Made by a program: the position numbers and the translations under genes
Notes under the pieces: model-generated
The model's database searches: none
Told to the model about the DNA's origin: nothing
The model's input: only the letters and a program-made list of their open reading frames with translations
Shown: positions 17,847 through 25,963 of the stretch, in pieces
How the letters are laid out: every line of letters begins with the position of its first letter
Position numbering within the stretch: the stretch's first letter is position 1
Assembly: GCF_900103875.1 (NCBI RefSeq)
Contig: NZ_LT629705.1
Span: forward strand, 6,271,001 to 6,335,000
Source: Pseudomonas arsenicoxydans
GTDB lineage: Bacteria; Pseudomonadota; Gammaproteobacteria; Pseudomonadales; Pseudomonadaceae
Direction: 5' to 3'
Length of the DNA stretch: 64,000 nucleotides

Positions 17847-18659
17847 TTAAACCTGAGGTTTGATCCGATCCGAAGGGCGCCGCACACCCGCCACAATCTT
17901 ATCCACAGCCTTGGTCGCCGCGACCATGCCAAACGTCGCCGTCACCATCATCACCGCACCAAACCCGCCTGCACAGTCGAGCTTCACGCCGTCTCCGACA
18001 AAACTCTTCTGCAAACAGATGCTGCCGTCAGGTTTCGGGTAGCGCAGTTGTTCGGTGGAAAACACGCACGGCACGCTGTAATGGCGCGTCACGGTGCGGG
18101 AGAAGTTGTAGTCGCGGCGCAACGTCGAGCGCACTTTCGAGGCCAGCGGATCGTTGAACGTGCGGTTCAAGTCGCAGACCTGGATCAGCGTCGGGTCGAT
18201 CTGACCGCCCGCGCCACCGGTAGTGATGATCTGAATCTTGCGGCGCTTGCACCAGGCAATCAGCGCGGCCTTGGCATTCACACTGTCGATGCAGTCGATC
18301 ACGCAATCGATGTTCGGCGTGATGTACTCGGCCATGGTCTCGCGGGTGACGAAATCGGCCACCGCGTGCACCGTGCAATCTGGGTTGATCCCACGCAAAC
18401 GCTCGGCCATCACCTCGACCTTGGGCTTGCCGACGGTGCTGTCCAGCGCGTGCAGCTGACGGTTGGCGTTGCTGACGCAAACGTCGTCCAGGTCAAACAG
18501 TGAAATCTCGCCAACGCCGCACCGCGCAACCGCTTCTGCCGCCCAGGAACCGACGCCACCGACGCCGACAATCGCCACATGGGCGGCGCGCAGGCGCTCA
18601 AGGCCTTCGATGCCATACAAGCGGGCGATGCCGGCAAACCGCGGATCTTCTGTACTCAT
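17847..18659 (-). CDS. tcdA: tRNA threonylcarbamoyladenosine dehydratase
   Basis: E1-like enzyme that cyclises t6A37 in tRNA to ct6A using ATP. Nucleotide-binding VGVGGVGSWAAEAVARCGVG lies near residue 31, followed by LFDLDDVCVSNANRQ, a typical ThiF/MoeB/E1 fold; WCKRRKIQIITTGGAGGQIDP follows. The 270-residue start MSTEDPRF is chosen because GGGG lies 8 bases upstream; an ATG two codons earlier is possible. Converges with csdA-csdE, its known sulfur-transfer partners in E. coli. Confidence 0.93.
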   Translation of the reverse strand: MSTEDPRFAGIARLYGIEGLERLRAAHVAIVGVGGVGSWAAEAVARCGVGEISLFDLDDVCVSNANRQLHALDSTVGKPKVEVMAERLRGINPDCTVHAVADFVTRETMAEYITPNIDCVIDCIDSVNAKAALIAWCKRRKIQIITTGGAGGQIDPTLIQVCDLNRTFNDPLASKVRSTLRRDYNFSRTVTRHYSVPCVFSTEQLRYPKPDGSICLQKSFVGDGVKLDCAGGFGAVMMVTATFGMVAATKAVDKIVAGVRRPSDRIKPQV

Positions 18660-18735
18660 GACCATTACCCCAAAAACCGGCGCGCATTATAGGGCTACGC
18701 AGCCACAAGTTCTAAGCTACAAGCGACAAGTGTAA

Positions 18736-18762
18736 GAACTTATGTGAAAGCCGGTTGCCCAA
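18736..18762 (+). promoter_or_regulatory. Possible AlgU/sigma-E-type promoter for the glucan synthase
   Basis: GAACTT (18736-18741) followed after 16 bases by CCCAA (18758-18762), one mismatch from the TCnAA -10 of extracytoplasmic-stress promoters, 116 bases before the start codon. The -35 hexamer is perfect but the -10 is weak; treat as a lead. Confidence 0.25.
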
Positions 18763-18878
18763 CGTCAGGCTTTTCCCTGCCTGCTGTACGGTAAGTGAAA
18801 GCACGGTGTAGGATGCGCGCCCCTTGGCCAACAGCCGACCGTTCCTTCGTTCCACTGCCTTTGGAACCTGAAATAGCT

Positions 18879-21470
18879 ATGTCATCGCGTAAATTTGGAC
18901 TCAACCTGGTCGTGGTGCTCGCCATCGCAGCCTTGTTTACCGGCTTCTGGGCGCTGATCAACCGCCCGGTCACCGCCCCCAACTGGCCCGAACAGATCTC
19001 CGGTTTTTCGTACTCGCCGTTCCAACAAGGCCAGTACCCACAGAAAGACCAATACCCGACCGACGATGAAATGCGTCGTGACCTGGAGATCATGAGCAAG
19101 CTGACGGATAACATCCGTACTTACTCGGTTGACGGCACCCTGCAAGACATTCCCAAACTGGCCGAAGAGTTCGGCTTGCGGGTAACGCTGGGGATCTGGA
19201 TCAGCCCGGACCAGGAACGCAACGAACGCGAGATCACCCGCGCTATCGAAATTGCCAACTCCTCCCGCAGCGTGGTTCGCGTGGTGGTCGGTAACGAGGC
19301 GATCTTCCGTAAGGAAATCACCGCCAAGGACCTTAGCGTGATCCTCGATCGCGTCCGCGCAGCCGTGAAGGTGCCGGTGACTACGTCCGAGCAGTGGCAC
19401 GTCTGGGAAGAACACCCGGAACTGGCCAAGCACGTCGACCTGATCGCCGCCCACGTACTGCCCTACTGGGAATTTGTCCCGGTGGACAAGGCCGGCCAAT
19501 TCGTTCTCGACCGCGCTCGCGACCTGAAAAAAATGTTCCCGAAAAAACCGCTGCTGCTCTCGGAGGTTGGCTGGCCGAGCAACGGCCGCATGCGTGGCGG
19601 CACCGATGCGAGCCCGGCGGATCAGGCGATCTACCTGCGCACATTGGTCAACAAACTCAATCGCCAGGGCTTCAACTACTTCGTGATCGAAGCGTTTGAC
19701 CAGCCGTGGAAAGCCAGCGACGAAGGTTCTGTGGGCGCTTATTGGGGCGTGTTCAACGCGGCCCGCCAGCAGAAATTCAACTTCGAAGGCCCGGTGGTCG
19801 CGATCCCGCAATGGCGCGTGCTGGCCATCGGTTCGGCGGTGTTGGCCTTGCTGTCCCTGACGTTGCTGATGATTGACGGCTCGGCACTGCGTCAACGCGG
19901 TCGCACCTTTCTTACCTTTATCGCGTTCCTTTGCGGTTCGGTATTGGTGTGGATCGGTTACGACTACAGCCAGCAATACAGCACCTGGTTCAGCCTGACG
20001 GTGGGTTTCCTGCTCGCCCTCGGCGCACTTGGGGTCTTTATCGTTCTGCTGACCGAGGCGCATGAGCTGGCCGAAGCGGTCTGGACCCACAAGCGTCGGC
20101 GCGAATTCCTGCCGGTGGTGGGCGATTCGGACTACCGACCGAAAGTCTCGATTCATGTGCCGTGCTACAACGAGCCGCCGGAGATGGTCAAACAGACCCT
20201 CAACGCCCTGGCCAATCTCGACTATCCGGATTTCGAAGTCCTGATCATCGACAACAACACCAAGGACCCGGCGGTCTGGGAACCGGTGCGCGATTACTGC
20301 GAAACCCTCGGCCCGCGCTTCAAGTTCTTCCACGTTGCACCGCTGGCCGGTTTCAAGGGTGGCGCGCTCAATTACCTGATTCCGCACACCGCCAAGGATG
20401 CCGAAGTCATCGCGGTGATCGACTCGGACTACTGCGTCGACCCGAACTGGCTCAAGCACATGGTGCCGCACTTCGCCGACCCGAAAATCGCCGTGGTGCA
20501 GTCGCCACAGGATTATCGCGACCAGAACGAAAGCACCTTCAAAAAGCTCTGCTACGCGGAATACAAAGGCTTCTTCCACATCGGCATGGTCACCCGCAAC
20601 GACCGTGACGCGATCATCCAGCACGGCACCATGACCATGACCCGGCGCTCGGTGCTCGAAGAACTCGGCTGGGCCGACTGGTGCATCTGTGAAGATGCCG
20701 AGTTGGGTCTGCGCGTGTTCGAGAAAGGCCTGTCGGCGGCGTATTACCACACCAGCTACGGCAAAGGCCTGATGCCCGATACCTTTATCGACTTCAAGAA
20801 ACAGCGTTTCCGCTGGGCCTATGGTGCGATTCAGATCATCAAGCGTCACACCGCCAGCTTGCTGCGCGGCAAGGGTACCGAACTGACCCGTGGCCAGCGT
20901 TACCACTTCCTCGCGGGCTGGTTGCCGTGGGTCGCGGACGGCATGAACATCTTCTTCACTGTCGGCGCGTTGTTGTGGTCGGCGGCGATGATCATCGTGC
21001 CGCAGCGGGTCGATCCGCCGTTGCTGATTTTCGCGATCCCGCCATTGGCGCTGTTCGTGTTCAAGGTCGGCAAGATCATCTTCCTCTACCGTCGCGCGGT
21101 CGGGGTCAACCTCAAGGATGCGTTCTGCGCGGCACTGGCCGGGCTGGCGTTGTCGCACACCATCGCCAAAGCGGTGCTGTACGGCTTCTTCACCAGCAGC
21201 ATTCCGTTCTTCCGCACACCGAAAAACGCCGATAACCACGGCTTCTGGGTGGCGATTTCGGAAGCGCGTGAAGAGGTGTTCATCATGCTGCTGTTGTGGG
21301 GCGCGGCACTGGGGATCTTCCTGGTGAACGGGTTGCCGAGCAACGACATGCGTTTCTGGGTGACCATGTTGCTGGTGCAATCGCTGCCGTACCTGGCGGC
21401 GCTGATCATGGCGTTCCTGTCTTCGCTGCCCAAACCGGCGGTCGAAGCAGAGACGGCGCCAGCGGTCTAA
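18879..21470 (+). CDS. ndvB: Membrane GH17-GT2 fusion, beta-glucan synthase of NdvB type
   Basis: The 863-residue protein starts at MSSRKFGLNLVVV (membrane anchor 5-26), then an extracytoplasmic GH17 beta-1,3-glucan transferase domain with acid/base E140 (VGNEAIF) and nucleophile E229 (SEVGWPS), two hydrophobic segments near 310-390, a cytoplasmic GT2 domain (VPCYNEPPEM; D515/D517 in DSDYCVD; Q642xxRW in KQRFRWAYG), and four to six C-terminal membrane segments. This matches the NdvB enzyme of P. aeruginosa, which makes cyclic beta-glucans linked to biofilm antibiotic tolerance. It stands alone with its own terminator. An upstream in-frame ATG at 18795 gives a polar leader not expected for the family. 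The symbol is by architecture. Confidence 0.85.
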   Translation: MSSRKFGLNLVVVLAIAALFTGFWALINRPVTAPNWPEQISGFSYSPFQQGQYPQKDQYPTDDEMRRDLEIMSKLTDNIRTYSVDGTLQDIPKLAEEFGLRVTLGIWISPDQERNEREITRAIEIANSSRSVVRVVVGNEAIFRKEITAKDLSVILDRVRAAVKVPVTTSEQWHVWEEHPELAKHVDLIAAHVLPYWEFVPVDKAGQFVLDRARDLKKMFPKKPLLLSEVGWPSNGRMRGGTDASPADQAIYLRTLVNKLNRQGFNYFVIEAFDQPWKASDEGSVGAYWGVFNAARQQKFNFEGPVVAIPQWRVLAIGSAVLALLSLTLLMIDGSALRQRGRTFLTFIAFLCGSVLVWIGYDYSQQYSTWFSLTVGFLLALGALGVFIVLLTEAHELAEAVWTHKRRREFLPVVGDSDYRPKVSIHVPCYNEPPEMVKQTLNALANLDYPDFEVLIIDNNTKDPAVWEPVRDYCETLGPRFKFFHVAPLAGFKGGALNYLIPHTAKDAEVIAVIDSDYCVDPNWLKHMVPHFADPKIAVVQSPQDYRDQNESTFKKLCYAEYKGFFHIGMVTRNDRDAIIQHGTMTMTRRSVLEELGWADWCICEDAELGLRVFEKGLSAAYYHTSYGKGLMPDTFIDFKKQRFRWAYGAIQIIKRHTASLLRGKGTELTRGQRYHFLAGWLPWVADGMNIFFTVGALLWSAAMIIVPQRVDPPLLIFAIPPLALFVFKVGKIIFLYRRAVGVNLKDAFCAALAGLALSHTIAKAVLYGFFTSSIPFFRTPKNADNHGFWVAISEAREEVFIMLLLWGAALGIFLVNGLPSNDMRFWVTMLLVQSLPYLAALIMAFLSSLPKPAVEAETAPAV

Positions 21471-21489
21471 ATCTTTGCAGATGCACTAA

Positions 21490-21518
21490 ACGGCGGCCAA
21501 TGGCCGCCGTTTTGCTTT
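21490..21518 (+). terminator. Terminator after ndvB
   Basis: ACGGCGGCCA (21490-21499) pairs with TGGCCGCCGT (21501-21510) and is followed by TTTGCTTT. Perfect 10-base palindrome with a one-base centre; 19 bases past the stop. Confidence 0.85.
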
Positions 21519-21570
21519 AAGATAACCGCCATTTTGCAGCCCTTGCGCCCAATGGCCTGCCCCAATACCG

Positions 21571-21657
21571 GTGGGAGCGAGCCTGATCGCGATGCAGGCG
21601 ATGAGGTTTGTCATACGGACCGTGTCATCGTTCATCGCGAGCAGGCTCGCTCCCACA
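21571..21657. repeat. REP pair upstream of dapE
   Basis: Plus-oriented copy at 21571-21594 (GTGGGAGCGAGCC, degenerate tail) and minus-oriented copy at 21634-21657 (GAGCAGGCTCGCTCCCAC), 39 bases apart. It ends only 22 bases before the dapE start codon. Confidence 0.85.
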
Positions 21658-21679
21658 TTAAAAGCTTCCGGAGTTTTCC

Positions 21680-22831
21680 ATGACGGCCCACGCCGACCTT
21701 TCGCCGACCCTTCAACTCGCCATCGACCTGATCCGCCGTCCGTCCGTGACCCCGGTCGACGCCGATTGCCAGAAGCAGATGATGCAGCGCCTGGGCGATG
21801 CCGGTTTCAATCTGGAACCGATGCGCATCGAAGATGTGGATAACTTCTGGGCGACCCACGGCAAACACGACGGCCCGGTATTGTGCTTCGCCGGCCACAC
21901 CGACGTGGTGCCGACCGGCCCGGTGACCGCCTGGCAGATCGACCCGTTCGACGCTCTGATCGATGAACACGGCATGCTCTGCGGCCGTGGCGCCGCGGAC
22001 ATGAAAGGCAGCCTGGCCTCGATGACCGTGGCAGCCGAGCGCTTTGTCGCCGACTACCCGGATCACAAAGGCAAGGTCGCATTCCTGATCACCAGCGACG
22101 AAGAAGGCCCGGCGCACCACGGCACCAAGGCTGTGGTCGAGCGCCTCGCGGCGCGCAAGGAGCGTCTGGACTGGTGCATCGTCGGCGAACCGTCGAGCAC
22201 CACGCTGGTGGGCGATGTGGTCAAGAACGGTCGTCGTGGCTCCCTCGGCGCCAAGCTGACCGTACGCGGCGTGCAAGGTCACGTGGCGTACCCTCACCTC
22301 GCCAAGAACCCGATCCACCTCGCGGCTCCGGCGCTGGCCGAACTGGCTGTCGAGCACTGGGATCACGGTAACGATTTCTTCCCGCCGACCAGCTTCCAGA
22401 TCTCCAACGTCAATTCCGGCACCGGCGCGACCAACGTCATCCCGGGCGACCTGGTGGCGGTGTTCAACTTCCGCTTCTCCACCGAATCCACCGTTGAAGG
22501 CCTGCAAAAGCGCGTTGCCGACATCCTCGACAAACATGGCCTGGACTGGCACATCGACTGGGCGCTGTCCGGCCTTCCGTTCCTGACCGAGCCGGGCGCG
22601 CTGCTCGATGCCGTGGCCTCGAGCATCAAGGATGTCACCGGTCGCGAAACCAAGGCTTCCACCAGCGGTGGCACTTCCGACGGGCGCTTCATTGCGACCA
22701 TGGGCACACAAGTGGTTGAACTGGGCCCGGTCAACGCGACGATTCACCAGGTCAACGAACGTGTACTGGCCGCCGACCTCGACGTGCTGACCGAAATCTA
22801 CTACCAGACCCTGATCAAGTTGCTCGCCTGA
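21680..22831 (+). CDS. dapE: Succinyl-diaminopimelate desuccinylase
   Basis: Dinuclear zinc hydrolase that releases LL-DAP from N-succinyl-LL-DAP. In the 383-residue M20-family protein: H73 and D75 in [13 protein letters not shown], the bridging Asp in [10 protein letters not shown], the Glu pair in [12 protein letters not shown], and a C-terminal His in NATIHQVNE. Length is normal. Its stop overlaps the rlmA ATG by one base. Completes, with dapC and dapD, the succinylase branch in this window. Confidence 0.96.
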   Translation: MTAHADLSPTLQLAIDLIRRPSVTPVDADCQKQMMQRLGDAGFNLEPMRIEDVDNFWATHGKHDGPVLCFAGHTDVVPTGPVTAWQIDPFDALIDEHGMLCGRGAADMKGSLASMTVAAERFVADYPDHKGKVAFLITSDEEGPAHHGTKAVVERLAARKERLDWCIVGEPSSTTLVGDVVKNGRRGSLGAKLTVRGVQGHVAYPHLAKNPIHLAAPALAELAVEHWDHGNDFFPPTSFQISNVNSGTGATNVIPGDLVAVFNFRFSTESTVEGLQKRVADILDKHGLDWHIDWALSGLPFLTEPGALLDAVASSIKDVTGRETKASTSGGTSDGRFIATMGTQVVELGPVNATIHQVNERVLAADLDVLTEIYYQTLIKLLA

Positions 22832-23640
22832 TGCTGGCCTGCCCGATCTGCAACGAACCGCTGAACGCGGTGGACAACGGCGTGGCCTGCCCCGCCGGGC
22901 ACCGTTTCGACCGTGCGCGCCAGGGTTACCTGAACCTGTTGCCGGTGCAGCACAAAAACAGCCGCGACCCTGGGGATAACCTGGCGATGGTCGAAGCGCG
23001 CCGCGACTTCCTGAACGCCGGCCATTACGCGCCGGTGGCCAAGCGTCTGGCGGAACTGGCGGCGCAGTACGCGCCGCAGCGCTGGCTCGACATCGGTTGT
23101 GGCGAGGGTTACTACACCGCACAAATCGCCGAGGCTTTGCCGAACGCTGACGGTTACGCGCTGGATATTTCCCGGGAAGCGGTCAAACGCGCCTGCAAGC
23201 GCAATCCGCAACTGACCTGGTTGATTGCCAGTATGGCGCGGGTGCCGTTGGCGTCCGGCAGTTGCCAGTTTCTGGCCAGTGTCTTCAGCCCGTTGGACTG
23301 GGAAGAAGCCAAGCGCTTGCTCAGCCCGGGTGGCGGCTTGATGAAAGTCGGGCCCACCAGCGGTCATCTGATGGAGTTGCGCGAGCGGCTTTACGACGAA
23401 GTCCGCGAGTACACCGACGACAAGCACCTGGCCTTGGTTCCCGAAGGCATGACGCTGCAACACAGCGAAACCCTGGAGTTCAAACTGACGCTGGAAAAGG
23501 GTCAGGACCGGGCGAACCTGTTGGCCATGACGCCTCACGGCTGGCGCGCCAGTGCCGAACGCCGGGCGGCGGTGATCGAACAGGCCGAGCCGTTCGAGGT
23601 CACTGTTTCGATGCGCTACGATTATTTCGTACTTCAATAA
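22831..23640 (+). CDS. rlmA: 23S rRNA (guanine-745-N1)-methyltransferase
   Basis: Methylates G745 of 23S rRNA. The 269-residue protein starts with the zinc-binding set C4, C7, C20 and H24 ([11 protein letters not shown]...ACPAGH), the PVQHKNSRDPGDN segment typical of RlmA, and the SAM site LDIGCGEGYYT. One-base overlap with dapE (TGATG), so translationally coupled though functionally unrelated. Confidence 0.93.
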   Translation: MLACPICNEPLNAVDNGVACPAGHRFDRARQGYLNLLPVQHKNSRDPGDNLAMVEARRDFLNAGHYAPVAKRLAELAAQYAPQRWLDIGCGEGYYTAQIAEALPNADGYALDISREAVKRACKRNPQLTWLIASMARVPLASGSCQFLASVFSPLDWEEAKRLLSPGGGLMKVGPTSGHLMELRERLYDEVREYTDDKHLALVPEGMTLQHSETLEFKLTLEKGQDRANLLAMTPHGWRASAERRAAVIEQAEPFEVTVSMRYDYFVLQ

Positions 23641-23715
23641 TTTTTGGTGTCGAGCAAACGCTCGAGGCCGGCTAAATCCGCGAATGGATTTTTCAAGACC
23701 GCAGTGAGGACATCC

Positions 23716-24093
23716 ATGCGCCAACCCGATATCGAGATTTACCTGAAAGACGCCGACGTCGACTACAAGGCCATTGCGGCCTGGCTCGGCGAGGCCTTGG
23801 GCCCGTGCACCGACTGGGTCCAGAAAGGTCAGACTTACAAGTGCAAGGCCGGCAACGTGCCCGTCACTTGGCTGCCAAAGGCAGTAGGTAAATGGAACAG
23901 CCTGTACCTGGAAAGCGATCAAACGCCGTGGGACGACGACATCGCCTGCGCCCGCGCAGCCTTTGCTGCACTGAACGTTGAAGTGCGCTGCGCGCCGGGG
24001 ACGTGGATCGAGGAAGAAGGTGAAGAAACGGCGGACCGCTGGATGCGCATCAGCGCCGATGGTGAAGAAGAAATCACCTGGAAAACCACCTGA
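23716..24093 (+). CDS. Conserved hypothetical acidic protein
   Basis: A 125-residue protein starting MRQPDIEIYLKDADVDYKAI with GAGGA about 6 bases upstream; the ATG at 23644 would add 24 implausible residues. It is acidic with many Trp residues and no signal peptide or membrane segment. I recognise no functional domain. Last gene before the insertion sequence; its stop lies 7 bases from a REP-like palindrome. Confidence 0.75.
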   Translation: MRQPDIEIYLKDADVDYKAIAAWLGEALGPCTDWVQKGQTYKCKAGNVPVTWLPKAVGKWNSLYLESDQTPWDDDIACARAAFAALNVEVRCAPGTWIEEEGEETADRWMRISADGEEEITWKTT

Positions 24094-24097
24094 CACT

Positions 24098-24148
24098 GAT
24101 CATTCCCACGCTCTGCGTGGGAATGCTTCAACGGACGCTCTGCGTCCG
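24098..24148. repeat. REP-like palindrome, left arm flanking the IS
   Basis: Two short palindromes in series: CATTCCCACG/CGTGGGAATG (about 24101-24125) and GGACGC/GCGTCC (24133-24147). The same pair occurs in inverse order at 25525-25580, so the IS separates the two arms of a REPIN-like inverted pair. Confidence 0.8.
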
Positions 24149-24151
24149 TAT

Positions 24152-24165
24152 ATGGACTCCTCCTC
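24152..24165. repeat. Subterminal inverted repeat at the 3' (right) end of the IS
   Basis: ATGGACTCCTCCTC; exact reverse complement of 25504-25517. Confidence 0.85.
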
Positions 24166-24405
24166 GTTGCAAGCCTCCTTTACTTTGGCGCCCGTGCCGA
24201 CTGCACACGTATATTCGGCCTCTGACTTTGGCATCGATTCGATGCAGGGCCATGATGGGCTATTCGCGCGTCGGCTCCCAATCGCTTCTACGTGCTTTGC
24301 GCACCTGGACACTTGAGGGTTTTGCCGACGCCGGTTCGACCGGTTTGCCATTGCTCGGGTTGCTTCGCAATCGTGGTGTAGGGTGCTTCTCCCGGGATGA
24401 ATAGG
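24166..24405 (-). ncRNA. Candidate seekRNA/bridge RNA region of the IS
   Basis: A 240-base non-coding stretch downstream of the transposase stop and inside the right inverted repeat. In IS1111-type elements this end is known to encode the guide RNA that directs insertion. Seen on the minus strand: a small hairpin CCGGTCGAACCGG, an AGAAGC...TTGGGA segment that resembles the left junction (AGAAGCAATGGGA) and an ATATACG...GCAG segment that resembles the right junction (ATATACGGACGCAG). These similarities are short and could be chance. Exact RNA ends cannot be read. Confidence 0.5.
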
Positions 24406-25437
24406 TCAGGCTACTGCTCGATCCGGTTGGTAATCAGTGCCGTTGCGCAGCATCGCCCAAGCCATGCGTGCAGTTTTGTTAGCCAGTGCGATAGCGGCCA
24501 CGTTGGGATGTGAGCGCTCGGCTAAACGGACAGCCCACTGGCTAAGTCGATCGTCTTTGAATTTGGCTGTGCGCAGTGCCGAGCGCGCACCGTGGATCAT
24601 CAGAGTTCGCAGATAAGCATCCCCGCGTTTGCTAATGCCAAGCAGTCGATCCTTGCCGCCAGAGCTGTGTTGCTTTGGCGTCAGCCCTAGCGAGGCGGCC
24701 AGTTGTCGGCCATTGTCAAACTGGCTGGCATCACCGATGGCAGCAACAAGTGCGGTGGAAATCATCGGGCCGACGCCACGCAGCTGTTGCAAACGGGCGG
24801 CCGCTGGGTCACTTGCCGCGATCGCTGATATCTCGCCATCGAGTTCTCTCACGCGGTCATCAAGTGCTCGCAGGTCGTCCCACAAACCGTTCAGCAGACG
24901 ACGAAAGCGTGCCGTCAAACCATTATCGGCATCTTCTAGCCAGCACGGTATTGCACGACGCAGCATCAGTAACTCCTTCGGCGCTACGAGGCCGTACTCG
25001 GCGACCAGCCCACGAATCTGATTGGCTTTGGCCGTCCGTTGTTCGATTAAGCCGGCCCGGATGCGATGCGTCGCTTGGATATCCTGTTGCTCGATGGTCT
25101 TGACGGCGACGAAGCGCATGCTGGGACGGCTCATCGCCTCACAGATTGCCTCAGCATCGTTGGCATCGTTTTTGTTGCTCTTGACGTACGGCTTGACGAA
25201 CTGCGGCGCGATCAGCCTCACTCGAAATCCGCGTGCCTGTAGCTGCCGCGCCCAATGGTGCGCACCGCCACAACTTTCCATGCCGATCTCGCAGCCGGGT
25301 TCGATCTTTTCCAGCACCGTTTGTAGCCAGCGATCGCGAGATAAACGCTGCCGCCAGATGGGCTGCTCATGACGATCCACTCCGTGAATCTGAAACACGT
25401 TCTTGGCCAGGTCGACCCCAATGCGCATAAGCTTCAT
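24406..25437 (-). CDS. IS110-family (IS1111-type) DEDD transposase
   Basis: RNA-guided recombinase-type transposase of 343 residues, starting MKLMRIGVDLAKN with AAGGAG 7 bases upstream (an ATG six codons earlier is less likely). N-terminal RuvC-like domain: first Asp in IGVDLAKNVFQIHGVD, Glu in IGMESCGGAHHWARQL, Asp pair in KSNKNDANDAEAI. The C-terminal transposase domain has the Ser-bearing QHSSGGKDRLLGISKRGD segment with the catalytic serine. No frameshift or internal stop is present, so the enzyme looks intact. Confidence 0.93.
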   Translation of the reverse strand: MKLMRIGVDLAKNVFQIHGVDRHEQPIWRQRLSRDRWLQTVLEKIEPGCEIGMESCGGAHHWARQLQARGFRVRLIAPQFVKPYVKSNKNDANDAEAICEAMSRPSMRFVAVKTIEQQDIQATHRIRAGLIEQRTAKANQIRGLVAEYGLVAPKELLMLRRAIPCWLEDADNGLTARFRRLLNGLWDDLRALDDRVRELDGEISAIAASDPAAARLQQLRGVGPMISTALVAAIGDASQFDNGRQLAASLGLTPKQHSSGGKDRLLGISKRGDAYLRTLMIHGARSALRTAKFKDDRLSQWAVRLAERSHPNVAAIALANKTARMAWAMLRNGTDYQPDRAVA

Positions 25438-25503
25438 GTGTGGACTCCTTCTCACTGTTGACTGTGGTTCGCACCTTCAGTCTGGCACTCAAGATGCCGA
25501 GGT

Positions 25504-25517
25504 GAGGAGGAGTCCAT
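25504..25517. repeat. Subterminal inverted repeat at the 5' (left) end of the IS
   Basis: GAGGAGGAGTCCAT; exact reverse complement of 24152-24165. A near copy in opposite direction (25440-25453, 12 of 14) overlaps the transposase ribosome-binding site. Confidence 0.85.
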
Positions 25518-25524
25518 CCCATTG

Positions 25525-25580
25525 CTTCTGGGACGCGGAGCGTCCCGGGCTGCATTCCCACGCAGAGCGTGGGAACGATC
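25525..25580. repeat. REP-like palindrome, right arm flanking the IS
   Basis: GGGACGC/GCGTCCC-type palindrome at about 25530-25546 followed by TTCCCACGC/GCGTGGGAA at about 25555-25575. Inverted counterpart of 24098-24148. It also forms the 3' flank of the cold-shock gene. Confidence 0.8.
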
Positions 25581-25589
25581 CTTAATAGG

Positions 25590-25799
25590 TTACAGCCCCA
25601 CCACATCCTCAGCCTGCAAGCCCTTCTCGCCGGTCACCACGCCATATTCAACCTGCTGACCTTCAGCCAGCGAACGATGCCCTTCGCCGCGGATCGCGCG
25701 GTAATGCACGAACACGTCCACCCCGTCCTCGCGTTGAATAAACCCATAACCCTTGGCGTCGTTGAACCACTTCACATTGCCGGTTTCGCGCGTTGCCAT
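25590..25799 (-). CDS. Cold-shock-domain protein (CspA family)
   Basis: A 69-residue single OB-fold nucleic-acid chaperone. RNP1 motif KGYGFIQ at 16-22 and RNP2 VFVHY at 29-33; [15 protein letters not shown] is the family hallmark. RBS AGGGGG upstream of the ATG. It ends next to the REP arm flanking the IS, which probably supplies its terminator. Whether it is cold-inducible or constitutive cannot be told. Confidence 0.93.
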   Translation of the reverse strand: MATRETGNVKWFNDAKGYGFIQREDGVDVFVHYRAIRGEGHRSLAEGQQVEYGVVTGEKGLQAEDVVGL

Positions 25800-25922
25800 T
25801 TCAGTACCCCCTTGTTTTTATTTTGAACGGCCGAGTATATGACAGCCGCCAAAACTCTCAACTCAAGTTTACTTAGCCGCTTTTTTGCCGATTTTAAGCG
25901 AATACGGCACACTATCGGCCGC

Positions 25923-25942
25923 CCGAGCAATTGCTCGGTTTT
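25923..25942 (+). promoter_or_regulatory. Perfect 16-base palindrome with T-run in the plsB leader
   Basis: CCGAGCAA followed directly by its reverse complement TTGCTCGG and TTTTAC, ending 22 bases before the plsB start. No plus-strand gene precedes it, so it may be an attenuator in the plsB leader, an operator, or a spare terminator. Confidence 0.4.
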
Positions 25943-25963
25943 ACTCACTCAAGCAGAAGCCGT

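Larger units (their letters stand above)
24149..25524 (-). mobile_element. IS110-family element, IS1111 type, about 1.38 kb
   Basis: One DEDD transposase on the minus strand, flanked by 14-base perfect subterminal inverted repeats (24152-24165 and 25504-25517). The long non-coding end lies 3' of the transposase (about 240 bases) and the 5' end is short (about 66 bases), the arrangement of the IS1111 subgroup. Outer limits are inferred by applying the known 3-base and 7-base overhangs outside the repeats; there is no target duplication to confirm them. The element sits between two inverted REP-like arms. The orientation given is that of the transposase. Confidence 0.8.

Noticed and set aside
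18882..21380. 832-codon open frame antisense to the GH17-GT2 gene
   Set aside because: Residues are His/Arg/Gln-rich without domains; it mirrors the codon bias of the real gene on the other strand, which has clear catalytic motifs.
24100..24351. Small minus-strand open frame in the IS non-coding end
   Set aside because: No RBS, runs across the inverted repeat and the palindrome; the region is better explained as a guide RNA.
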